Shown: one piece after another, positions 8,769-16,634 of the stretch
Layout of the letters: every line of letters starts with the position of its first letter
How positions within the stretch are numbered: position 1 is the stretch's first letter
Assembly: GCA_016177705.1 (NCBI GenBank)
Contig: JACOUT010000009.1
Coordinates: forward strand, 769,519 to 833,518
DNA length: 64,000 bases
Reading direction: 5' to 3'
From: Deltaproteobacteria bacterium
GTDB lineage: Bacteria > Myxococcota > UBA727 > VGSZ01
Translations under genes and position numbers: made by a program
The notes under the pieces: model-generated
Database searches by the model: none
What the model was told of the DNA's origin: nothing
What the model saw: only the letters and a program-made list of their open reading frames with translations

Positions 8769-9497
8769 TCAACCGCCTCGGCGATCGATGGTGCCGAGCG
8801 TCCCCGACGGCGGCGCCGGGTCGCCGGAGGCTTGCAGCGCCACGATCGTGATGGTCGCGACCGCAGCGATCAACACGGCGCCGGCCCCGGCGCCACCCCA
8901 GATGGCCCACTGCAGGGCCGCGTCGCGTTCGGCGGCGTCGGCCTGCAGCTTTGCCTGTGCCTCGGTCGCGCGGCGCGACGACTCGGCGGCCCGCTGCCGA
9001 GCCGCGGCGACGCGCTCCTCCTCGAGGAGGCGCGCGATGGCCGCGTCGGCTTCCGCGGCGGCACGCTCCTGCACCGCGGCCTCGGCGGCCAGGCGGTCGG
9101 CCTCGAGCCTGGCGGCTTCGAGCTTCAGCTGCTCCGCCAGGCGCGTCTCGGCCTCGGCCAGGCGCCGCGCGGCGACGTCGCGGTTGGGGCTGTCGCCGGC
9201 CTCGGCCAGGAAGCGCTGATAGAAGAAGGTCGCTCGTTCGAAGCTGCCGAGCTGGAAGTGGCACTGCCCGATGTTGAACAGCAGCTCGGGCAGCGCCTTG
9301 TTGCGGTAGGCCTCGTCGTAGGCCGCGAGCGCCTCGTCGAAGGCGCCGCGCTTGAAGGCCTCGCTGCCGCGGGCGAAGGCGGCGCGCGCAGCGGCGACGT
9401 CCTCCACCGGGCCGGCGGCGTTCGCGTCCTCGGCACGCACGGAGCCGGCGATCAGCAGGGTCGCAAGCGCCGCGCACGCGGAGCGCCACGCCGTCAC
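8769..9497 (-). CDS. Secreted TPR protein with C-terminal membrane anchor
   Basis: About 242 residues. The GTG start gives a clear Sec signal peptide (cleavage near SVRA-ED). Residues ~45-115 carry tetratricopeptide-like helices (AFARGSEAFKRGAFDEALAA, LLFNIGQCHFQLGSFERA), then a long Ala/Glu/Arg-rich coiled coil, and finally one hydrophobic helix near residues 195-220 and a short tail. The pattern of TPR, coiled coil and one membrane helix is common in myxobacterial envelope proteins that accompany kinases. A start at 9539 is possible but has no signal peptide. The gene is convergent with the preceding lipoprotein and downstream of a kinase gene. Confidence 0.75.
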   Translation of the reverse strand: MTAWRSACAALATLLIAGSVRAEDANAAGPVEDVAAARAAFARGSEAFKRGAFDEALAAYDEAYRNKALPELLFNIGQCHFQLGSFERATFFYQRFLAEAGDSPNRDVAARRLAEAETRLAEQLKLEAARLEADRLAAEAAVQERAAAEADAAIARLLEEERVAAARQRAAESSRRATEAQAKLQADAAERDAALQWAIWGGAGAGAVLIAAVATITIVALQASGDPAPPSGTLGTIDRRGG

Positions 9498-9603
9498 GCC
9501 GCCGGGCCCACGCGCTTGCTGCACCGGGCAACCATGCACCCTTCCCGCGGCCTCGACCAGCCGCGGGCGCGGCTCGTCCCGAACCGAGACACGTCGAGGA
9601 GAC

Positions 9604-11079
9604 CTAGCGGGCGAACGGGTCGAGGATCACGGTGTCATCGTGCTCCCGCGTGGCGCCGGGCGACCTGCCCGGTCGCTTGCCCGGCTGCTTCTCGACCGGC
9701 GTCGGCTCCTCCGGCACCGGAGCGGGCTCGGGGATGACCACGGCGATCGTGGCGGAGCTTGCCAGTGACACGCGCGACTCGACGGGCGGCCGCCCCGGCA
9801 GCGTGAACACGAAGGCCGCCTGCTCCTCGCTCCTCGGCAGCGACAGCGTAAACGGCGTCAAGCCGAGCGGCGTCGCGCCTCCCGCGCGCGTCACCGCTGC
9901 GGCCGCCGGGGTCGACTCGAAGCGCAGCGTCACCTCGGCGGGCAGAGCGACGTGCTGCGCCGGCGCAACCGCCACGTCGGTCTGCAGCAGAGTGACGCCG
10001 CCCACGACGGCGAGCACGCCGAGCGCGGCGGCGAGCAGGGCAGCGACCAGCGGACGCCGCGGCCCGCGCACAGGCGACGGAGCGGGCGCGGCCGCCGGCC
10101 CGACCGCGAGCGCGTGCAGCGACGACGCCATCGCGCCCGCGGTGGGGCGCGCCCCGGGTTCCTTGGCCAGGCAAGCGAGCACCAGGCGCTCGAGGTCGGG
10201 CGGCGGCGCCGGCACGCCGGCGCGCGCCATCGGCGGCGGCATCTCGAGCAGGTGCTTGATCACGAGGTCGCCGCGGCTCACGGCCGAGAAGGGGCGAGCC
10301 GCGGTGAGCATCTCGTAGAGCGTGACGCCGAGCGAGTAGATGTCGGAGGGTGCGTCGGCCACGCCCTTGGCGAGCTGCTCGGGGGACATATAGGGCGGCG
10401 TGCCGAGCACCGCGGCGTCCTCGACGGGTTGCGCGGGATCGCCCGCCACCGCCGGGCTCAACTTGGCGACACCGAAGTCGAGCAGCTTGACGAAGTCGCT
10501 GCGCTCGCCGCGCGTGGTCAGAAAGACGTTCTCCGGCTTGAGGTCGCGGTGGACCACGCCGATGGCATGGGTGGCCGCGAGCGCGCTCGCCACCTGCGCG
10601 CCGATGGCCGCGACCCGTTCGGGCGGGAGCGGCCCACGCGAGACGCAAGCCCTCACCGTCTCTCCCTGCAGCAGCTCCATCACGTAGCAGGCGACGCCTT
10701 CGGGCGGGTCGAGGAAGTCGGTGATCTCGATCAGGTTCTCGTGGTGGATCTGATTGACCGCGCGCGCCTCACCGAACAGGCGCTGCACCGCCTCCTTGTT
10801 GTTCGAGTACCGGCGGTTGAGCACCTTGAGCGCGACCGCGCGTCCGAGCTTGGTGTGCTCTGCGCGAAAGACCCGGCCCATGCCGCCCGTGCCGAGCAGC
10901 TCGATCAGGCGGTAGGAGCCGACGACGTCGCCGACGTTGACCGGCTCCGGCGCGCCCTCCGCGCTCTCCGGGCCGTTGCCCAGGGAGCCGCTGCCGGTGA
11001 CATCGTCCGCCACCGGATCGGTGGGGGCCGTCCGCGCCGCGACGCCTCCGGTGTCGGACTCGTCGGTCATCGCGACCAT
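9604..11079 (-). CDS. Transmembrane Ser/Thr protein kinase with PEGA-like domain
   Basis: About 491 residues. The kinase domain (residues ~50-320) has GTGGMG, VALKVL, HRDLKPENV, LLDFGVAK and GTPPYMSPEQ, so it should be active. A single membrane helix follows near 340-366, then a ~75-residue PEGA-like region (FESTPAAAAV, GLTPFTLSL) and a charged tail. Cytoplasmic kinase with an external PEGA domain is a typical myxobacterial receptor-like design. Several in-frame ATG codons (11103, 11079, 11070) are close together; 11079 has the best, though weak, purine-rich upstream sequence. It lies between the Cys-rich lipoprotein gene and the TPR gene, all on the minus strand. Confidence 0.88.
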   Translation of the reverse strand: MVAMTDESDTGGVAARTAPTDPVADDVTGSGSLGNGPESAEGAPEPVNVGDVVGSYRLIELLGTGGMGRVFRAEHTKLGRAVALKVLNRRYSNNKEAVQRLFGEARAVNQIHHENLIEITDFLDPPEGVACYVMELLQGETVRACVSRGPLPPERVAAIGAQVASALAATHAIGVVHRDLKPENVFLTTRGERSDFVKLLDFGVAKLSPAVAGDPAQPVEDAAVLGTPPYMSPEQLAKGVADAPSDIYSLGVTLYEMLTAARPFSAVSRGDLVIKHLLEMPPPMARAGVPAPPPDLERLVLACLAKEPGARPTAGAMASSLHALAVGPAAAPAPSPVRGPRRPLVAALLAAALGVLAVVGGVTLLQTDVAVAPAQHVALPAEVTLRFESTPAAAAVTRAGGATPLGLTPFTLSLPRSEEQAAFVFTLPGRPPVESRVSLASSATIAVVIPEPAPVPEEPTPVEKQPGKRPGRSPGATREHDDTVILDPFAR

Positions 11080-11162
11080 CGTTCCACAACGCGTGAGCGC
11101 CATGGGACGCTGAGACGCCCCACCGGCCAGAGCGGCGTCGTCACCGAGCTCGCCCGTCGACG

Positions 11163-14100
11163 TCACGGGCAGCTCGACGGCGCGCCGCCGTAGCTGCGCG
11201 TGCTGCCTGCCTCGCGGGCGCCCACGTCCGGCGACGGGCCGAAGAAGCGCGCTGCATCGGCGTCGACGTGGTCGAGGCCGACGTCGGCGCCCGCGTCGAC
11301 GAGCGACGAGCCCGAGGGGAGACACAGATCGGCGTCGAGCGCCGGGTCGATGGTCAACTCGCACAGCGGCCCGGCGCCCGAGCAGAGCGCCGCGCAGGAT
11401 CCGCCGGTGCAGACGATGCCGCCGAAGACGTCGTTGCCACCCGACGCCGGCGCGCAGGCGGCGCTGAGCGCGACCGCGGCGTCGAGCTGCCAGACCTCCC
11501 CGACCGCGGAGGTGCCGGCGATGTTGCCGCGCACACAGGCGTCGCTGAGGGTGCGCATCTCGACGGCGACGCCGTCACCTACCACCACGGTGTTGTGGTC
11601 GAGGCGGACGCCGTTCGCGGCCACCGCCTCTACGCCGACGGCGTAGTTGCCGCTGATGGCGTTCATGGCGAGGACGATGCCGGGGTGGGTGTTGGCGGCG
11701 AGCGCCTTGCCGTCGGGCCCCCCCGTGCCGGCGTGCGAGAAGAAGCACGCGCTCACCAGCGCGTCGGGCGCCTTGACGTCGACGAGCACGTCGGGGTCGC
11801 GGGCCACGTTGTCGAAGCGGCAGCCGGTCACCACGTTGCCGCTGCTGAAGCCACCGAGCCCCGGCTCGGAGATGCGGACGGCCCGTCTCACCTCATCGAA
11901 GGCGAGCCCGTCGAGCACGTTGCTGCCGCTCACGATCTGGAAGATCGGCAGGTCGTTACCCGTGGTCATCGCGACCGTGCCCGAGAGCGGCCGCAGCGTC
12001 ACGCCGTAGGGCTCGCCGCCAACACACGGCGAGCCGCCCGTCAGGCCGCACTCGTCGAGCACGATCGGGTCGCCGACGTTGTAGCTGCCGGGGGCGAGCG
12101 CGATCACCTCGTGACCGGCGCGGGCGTAGGTCTCGGTCAGCGCCAACTCCAGCGCAGCGACGGAGTCGATGGCGCCGCCCGTACAGCCGCCGAGATCCAA
12201 GGTGCAGGCCCCGGTGCACGCAAGGCCACTGCCGCCGCCGAGCAGGCGCCCCCGGCTCCAACAGGTCTCGCCGGCGAGGTTGACGCCGTCGCACTGCTCG
12301 CCGTCGGTGACGGCGCCGTCGCCGCATTGCCCAGCGACGCACACGCTTGGCTGGCCGCCGCACACGAAGCCCGGCTCGATCGCGCACGAGGCCGAGCAGC
12401 CGTCGCCACCGAGCACGCCGCCATCGTCACAACCCTCCGTGCCCTCGAGCGCGCCGTTGCCGCAGCGCTGGCAGACGCTCGGCACGCCGAGGCAGCCCCA
12501 GCCAGGCTCGATGGTACACGTCGCGGAGCAGCCGTCGCCGCTCGTGGTGTCGCCGTCGTCGCACGGCTCGCCGGTTACGATCACGCCGTCCCCGCACACG
12601 TTGCTGCACGACGACGGCGCGCCGGTGCAGGTGAAGCCCGCCTCGCGCACACAAGTGCTCGAGCAGCCGTCCAGGTTCGCGAGGTTGTTGTCGTCGCATT
12701 GCTCGCCGCCGAGCACGAAGCCGTCGCCGCACAGGGGCGTGCAGCTCGATGGTGCACCAACACAGCTCCAGCCGTCCTCGAGCGCGCAGCTCGGGCTACA
12801 GCCGTCACCGGCAGCGGCGCCGCCGTCGTCGCACGGCTCGCCGCCCACGCGCATCCCGTCACCGCATACCGGCGTGCAGGTCGAGGTGGGCGCGCCGGTA
12901 CACGCATGGCCCGCCTCGGTGCGGCAGCTCGCCGAGCAGCCGTCACCGGCGCTCGCGTTGCCGTCGTCGCACTGCTCACCCGCTGCGCCGTTCACGACGG
13001 CGTCACCGCAACCGCCGGTGCACACCGAGGGCTCGCCCGCGCACGACCAGCCGGCCTCGGTCTGGCACGTCGTCGAGCACCCGTCGCCACCGGCGACGCC
13101 GCCGTCGTCGCAGCTTTCCCCGCCGGTGATCCTGCCGTCGCCGCAGCGCACGCACACGCTCGGCACGCCGGTGCAGACGTAGCCGGGCTCGATGACGCAG
13201 GCGGCCGAGCAGCCGTCGCCCGGGGCTCGGTTGGCGTCGTCGCAGCCTTCGGCCCCGACGAGCGCGCCGTCGCCGCACACCGGCGCACAGGGCTGCCCGG
13301 CCGCGCAGACGTAGCCCGGCTCGAGCACGCAGCTGCCGCTGCAGCCATCCGACGAGGCGGTGTTGCCGTCGTCGCACGACTCGGGGCCGGCGACGATGGC
13401 GTCGCCACAGGTGGTGGTGCACACGCTCGGCGCGCCGGCGCAGGCGAAGCCGGGCTCCCGCAGGCACAGCGACGAGCAGCCGTCGCCGCCGTCGACGTTG
13501 CGGTCGTCACACTGCTCGCCGGCCACGATCAGGCCATCGCCGCAGTTGGCGAGGCAGACGGTGGGGTCGAGCCCGGTGCAGGAGAAGCCGATCTCGACCG
13601 TGCAGAACTCCGAGCAGCCGTCGCCATTGTCCAGGTCGCCGTCGTCGCACTGCTCGGCGTCGCGCGTCAGGCCGTCGCCGCAGGGGTAGGTGCAGTAGGA
13701 GGGCTCGCCTTCGCAGGCCCACTGCGGGTCGATGCGGCAGCTCGCGTCGCAGCCGTCCACGGCGGCGTCGAGGTCGCCGTCATCGCACTGCTCGGTGCCG
13801 CCGACGCGTCCGTCGCCGCACACCGAGCAACCCGACGGCTCGCCGTCGCAGGTGTAGCCCGGTTCGATGGTACACAAGCCGTCGCAACCATCGCCGGTCG
13901 CGAGGCCGCCATCGTCGCACTGCTCGCCGGGGCGCACCCAGCCATCGCCGCACACCGGTTCGCACGTCGAGGGGAAGCCCGTGCAGTCCCAGCCGGTCTC
14001 GACGGCACAGAAGCGCGCGCAGCCGTCGCCGTCGTCCTGGTCGCCGTCGTCGCAGGCCTCACCGGCGCCCTGGTCGCCGTCGCCGCAGGTCTCGGCACAG

Positions 14101-15428
14101 CTCGACGGCTGGCCCCAGCACACCCAGCCGGCCTCGCCCTGGCAGTCGCCGTTGCAGCCGTCGCCGGGCGCGATGTTGGCGTCGTCGCAGGTCTCGCCGA
14201 GCTCGAAGACGCCGTTGCCGCAGCGCGCGCACCTGCTCGGGCTGTCCGAGCAATGCCAACCGTTCTCGACGAAGCAGGTGCGCGTACAGCCGTCGCCACC
14301 CACGTCGTTGCCGTCATCACACGCCTCGCCGGGCAGCACCAGCGCGTCGCCGCAGACGGCCCGGCACAGTGACGGTGCGCCGACGCAGGCGTAGCCCTCT
14401 TCGAGGCGGCAGTAGGCGTCGCAGCCGTCGGCAGCGACGATGTTGAGGTCGTCACATTGCTCGGCCAGCCGCAGAAAGCCGTCGCCGCACACGGCGCGAC
14501 ACACCGAGGGCTCGCCGAAGCACACCGCGCCGGGCTCGAGCGCGCAGATGGAGGAGCAGCCGTCGGCGGGCGCCGCGTTGCCGTCGTCGCAGCTCTCGAC
14601 GCCGCGGATCAGGCCGTCGCCACACACAGGCGCGCAGCTCGACGGCTCGCCCTCGCAGACAAAGCCCACCTCGAGCGCGCAGTCGGCCGCGCAGCCGTCG
14701 CCGTCGAGGGCGCCGCCGTCGTCGCACGCCTCGTCGCCGGCCGGCACGCCGTCGCCGCAGCTGGTGGTGCACGACGACGGGCTACCAGCACACGCGAAGC
14801 CGTGATCGACCACGCAGTCCCGACACCCGTCGACGAGCTCGGCGTCGTCGCCGGCGCCGCCATCGTCGCATTGCTCGATCGGCGTGACGACGACGCCGTC
14901 GCCGCAGAAGGCGCACACGCTCGGCTCTCCCTGACAGCGCGCGCCCTCCTCGAGGGCGCAGGCGCCGTCGCAGCCGTCCCCGGCGGTCGCGTTGCCATCG
15001 TCGCACGCCTCGAGCTCGCTCTCGACGGCGCCGTCGCCGCACAACACCGGGTCGCCGATCGGCACCTCGACCGGCACCACGCTGTCCGCGACCACGCGCA
15101 CGGTCTCGCTGCCGGTGCCGACCAGCTCGCCGCCGAACAGGGCGTCGACGCGCACGCGCAGCACGGCGTCGCCGAGGCTTCGGTCGACCAGCAGCACGAC
15201 GCTCTCTCCGGTCGGCTGCAGCGGGCGAGGCTCGAGCGGCGCCAGGCCGGGCTCGATCACCACCACGCCGTCGACGAGGCCGCTGATGGAGAGCTGGTCG
15301 ACCGCGAGCGCGGGGTCAAAGGTCGGCAGCACCTCGACGCCGGTGAGCCCGGACTGCACTGGGCCGGCGCAGGTGCAGGAGGTGACCGTGCACCATACGA
15401 GCAGCAGCGCCAGTCCAGGCTTGGTCAT
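11163..15428 (-). CDS. Giant Cys-rich DUF4215-repeat / beta-helix lipoprotein
   Basis: A 1421-residue secreted protein. Residues 1-18 form a signal peptide with lipobox VTSC; ~20-128 is a beta-rich lead domain. From Cys130 to ~1085 come 20 DUF4215-type (myxobacterial Cys-rich) repeats of about 45 residues, each CGDG...E.CDDGN...GDGC...C..E.G..C.G.PS.C, plus a degenerate 21st. Each repeat holds about six Cys and an acidic loop likely to bind calcium. The rest looks like a right-handed beta-helix with regular short strands and Asn/Asp turns. It is probably a surface adhesin or matrix protein; that role is inferred. A GTG six bases upstream is an alternative start. Confidence 0.9.
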   Translation of the reverse strand: MTKPGLALLLVWCTVTSCTCAGPVQSGLTGVEVLPTFDPALAVDQLSISGLVDGVVVIEPGLAPLEPRPLQPTGESVVLLVDRSLGDAVLRVRVDALFGGELVGTGSETVRVVADSVVPVEVPIGDPVLCGDGAVESELEACDDGNATAGDGCDGACALEEGARCQGEPSVCAFCGDGVVVTPIEQCDDGGAGDDAELVDGCRDCVVDHGFACAGSPSSCTTSCGDGVPAGDEACDDGGALDGDGCAADCALEVGFVCEGEPSSCAPVCGDGLIRGVESCDDGNAAPADGCSSICALEPGAVCFGEPSVCRAVCGDGFLRLAEQCDDLNIVAADGCDAYCRLEEGYACVGAPSLCRAVCGDALVLPGEACDDGNDVGGDGCTRTCFVENGWHCSDSPSRCARCGNGVFELGETCDDANIAPGDGCNGDCQGEAGWVCWGQPSSCAETCGDGDQGAGEACDDGDQDDGDGCARFCAVETGWDCTGFPSTCEPVCGDGWVRPGEQCDDGGLATGDGCDGLCTIEPGYTCDGEPSGCSVCGDGRVGGTEQCDDGDLDAAVDGCDASCRIDPQWACEGEPSYCTYPCGDGLTRDAEQCDDGDLDNGDGCSEFCTVEIGFSCTGLDPTVCLANCGDGLIVAGEQCDDRNVDGGDGCSSLCLREPGFACAGAPSVCTTTCGDAIVAGPESCDDGNTASSDGCSGSCVLEPGYVCAAGQPCAPVCGDGALVGAEGCDDANRAPGDGCSAACVIEPGYVCTGVPSVCVRCGDGRITGGESCDDGGVAGGDGCSTTCQTEAGWSCAGEPSVCTGGCGDAVVNGAAGEQCDDGNASAGDGCSASCRTEAGHACTGAPTSTCTPVCGDGMRVGGEPCDDGGAAAGDGCSPSCALEDGWSCVGAPSSCTPLCGDGFVLGGEQCDDNNLANLDGCSSTCVREAGFTCTGAPSSCSNVCGDGVIVTGEPCDDGDTTSGDGCSATCTIEPGWGCLGVPSVCQRCGNGALEGTEGCDDGGVLGGDGCSASCAIEPGFVCGGQPSVCVAGQCGDGAVTDGEQCDGVNLAGETCWSRGRLLGGGSGLACTGACTLDLGGCTGGAIDSVAALELALTETYARAGHEVIALAPGSYNVGDPIVLDECGLTGGSPCVGGEPYGVTLRPLSGTVAMTTGNDLPIFQIVSGSNVLDGLAFDEVRRAVRISEPGLGGFSSGNVVTGCRFDNVARDPDVLVDVKAPDALVSACFFSHAGTGGPDGKALAANTHPGIVLAMNAISGNYAVGVEAVAANGVRLDHNTVVVGDGVAVEMRTLSDACVRGNIAGTSAVGEVWQLDAAVALSAACAPASGGNDVFGGIVCTGGSCAALCSGAGPLCELTIDPALDADLCLPSGSSLVDAGADVGLDHVDADAARFFGPSPDVGAREAGSTRSYGGAPSSCP
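12175..15041 (-). repeat. Tandem array of ~135-bp DUF4215 repeats
   Basis: Twenty full units and one diverged unit encode ~45-residue Cys-rich repeats inside the lipoprotein gene. The units share the protein pattern CGDG...CDDG...DGC...C but differ in DNA sequence, so the array appears old rather than recently amplified. Confidence 0.9.
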
Positions 15429-15600
15429 GCTCACGAGCTACGCACCACTCGCCTTCCTGCGCTCATCGCCGGCAGCCGCAGGATCACCTCCGGCCGAGGG
15501 AGCCGCCAAGGGCGGCGTTCCGGGTGCATCGGTCCGTGCGGTCCACCCCGCGCAATGGCGCCCCATGTAGGCAAGTGTCACGCGCGAGGTAGCCTGCGTC

Positions 15601-16269
15601 GTGCGCATCGCCACCGAAGGCGCCATCCGCCGCGACGACTACCCCCGCGCCTCGCGCTCCTTCTTCGCGCGCGAGGCGCCGGTGGTCGCACGTGATCTGG
15701 TCGGCGCGCTCTTAGTGTACGACGACGTGGTGGTGCGCATTACCGAGGTCGAGGCCTACTGCGGCCCGACGGACAGCGCGAGCCACGCCCGCCATGGCCG
15801 CACGGCCAGGAACGCGCCGCTGTGGGGCCCGCCCGGCCACGTCTACATGTACCTCTGCTACGGCCTGCACCAGATGCTCAACCTGGTCACCGCCGACGAG
15901 ACCGGCGCGAACGGCGTCGGGCAGGCGGTGCTGGTGCGCGCCGGCGAGGTGCTCGAGGGGATGGAGGTGGTGTGCGCGCGGCGTGGCCGCGCCCGCGCGA
16001 CGCCCGACTTGCTCGCGGGCCCGGGCAAGCTCGCGCAGGGGCTGGGGCTCGACCTCGGCTTCAGCGACCACGACGTGTGTGCGCCGGGCGGCCTCGAGGT
16101 GCGTCTCGTGAGACGTTCCGACCACGCTGCTGCCGTGATCACCGGGCCGCGCGTCGGCATCGACTACGCGCGCGCCACCGACCGGCGCGCGCCGCTGCGC
16201 TTCGCGCTCGCCGGCAGCCGCGCCGTTACGGTGGCGCGCGCGCTGCGCCTCGGCCGTCGACCCGCTTGA
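15601..16269 (+). CDS. mpg: 3-methyladenine DNA glycosylase (AAG/MPG family)
   Basis: A 222-residue enzyme of the alkyladenine glycosylase family, which removes 3-methyladenine and other alkylated or deaminated purines to start base-excision repair. Visible family features are the RITEVEAYCGP strand with the catalytic Glu, SHARHGRTARN, the HVYMYLCYGLHQMLN segment with the conserved Tyr, and LLAGPGKLAQGLG near the C-terminal half. Length fits the bacterial family. The start is GTG, upstream of the conserved core. It is divergent from the Cys-rich lipoprotein gene and stands alone. Confidence 0.93.
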   Translation: MRIATEGAIRRDDYPRASRSFFAREAPVVARDLVGALLVYDDVVVRITEVEAYCGPTDSASHARHGRTARNAPLWGPPGHVYMYLCYGLHQMLNLVTADETGANGVGQAVLVRAGEVLEGMEVVCARRGRARATPDLLAGPGKLAQGLGLDLGFSDHDVCAPGGLEVRLVRRSDHAAAVITGPRVGIDYARATDRRAPLRFALAGSRAVTVARALRLGRRPA

Positions 16270-16302
16270 CCGCGGCCTCGAGTCGGCGAGCCTGATCGCG
16301 GC

Positions 16303-16443
16303 ATGGCCCATCACCCCGCCGCGCTCCTGGCCCCTGGCCGTCCCCTGCTCTCCTGCACGCCCTTCGAGGAGTTGAGCATCAACTACAACGGAGACCCCAA
16401 CGATCGAGCGCCGCCGTGCTTCGAGGTCGTCGACCAGGACTGA
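16303..16443 (+). CDS. Possible small protein, 46 residues
   Basis: An ATG-started frame 33 bp after the glycosylase gene. About 40 of its 46 codons end in G or C, as in neighbouring genes, and the composition (two Cys, acidic C-terminus, segment FEELSINYNGDPNDRAPP) is not the Arg/Ala/Pro-rich look of chance frames in this DNA. Against it, no ribosome binding site is clear and no family is recognised. It could be a real small protein or the remnant of a longer gene. Confidence 0.35.
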   Translation: MAHHPAALLAPGRPLLSCTPFEELSINYNGDPNDRAPPCFEVVDQD

Positions 16444-16463
16444 GCGAGGCGCGGGGAAGCCGC

Positions 16464-16492
16464 TCGATGCAGGCATCGACGTGCATCGATGC
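16464..16492. promoter_or_regulatory. Inverted-repeat cluster of GCATCGA half-sites
   Basis: Within 29 bp there are four copies of a GCATCGA-type half-site: TCGATGC-AG-GCATCGA (perfect 7-bp dyad) and then the 10-bp palindrome GCATCGATGC. It lies in the 191-bp gap before the giant ASH/FG-GAP lipoprotein gene, ~140 bp upstream of its start, and could be a repressor or activator site. The rest of 16444-16634 is visibly less GC-rich than its surroundings around 16530-16610, as expected for a promoter, but no confident -35/-10 pair was found. Confidence 0.4.
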
Positions 16493-16634
16493 CGCACCGC
16501 GCAACACCGTCCCGGAATGACACGGTGCATCATACAGCAAATACCGGCGGATCTGACTCCAATTATGCACTGAGGCGGCCTTTGAGGATCGCGTTTCGAG
16601 GGATAAACGCAGCACCGGCTCCCAGGAGACCCCC

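Noticed and set aside
11268-14372. A 1034-residue plus-strand frame opposite the Cys-rich repeat gene
   Set aside because: The composition is Arg/Ala/Val/His-rich and repeats in step with the opposite-strand repeats. It is an antisense shadow of the DUF4215 array in GC-rich DNA.
12175-15041. Regularly spaced repeats that could recall a CRISPR array
   Set aside because: The repeats are coding, ~135 bp, diverged, and belong to an open reading frame with matching protein repeats.
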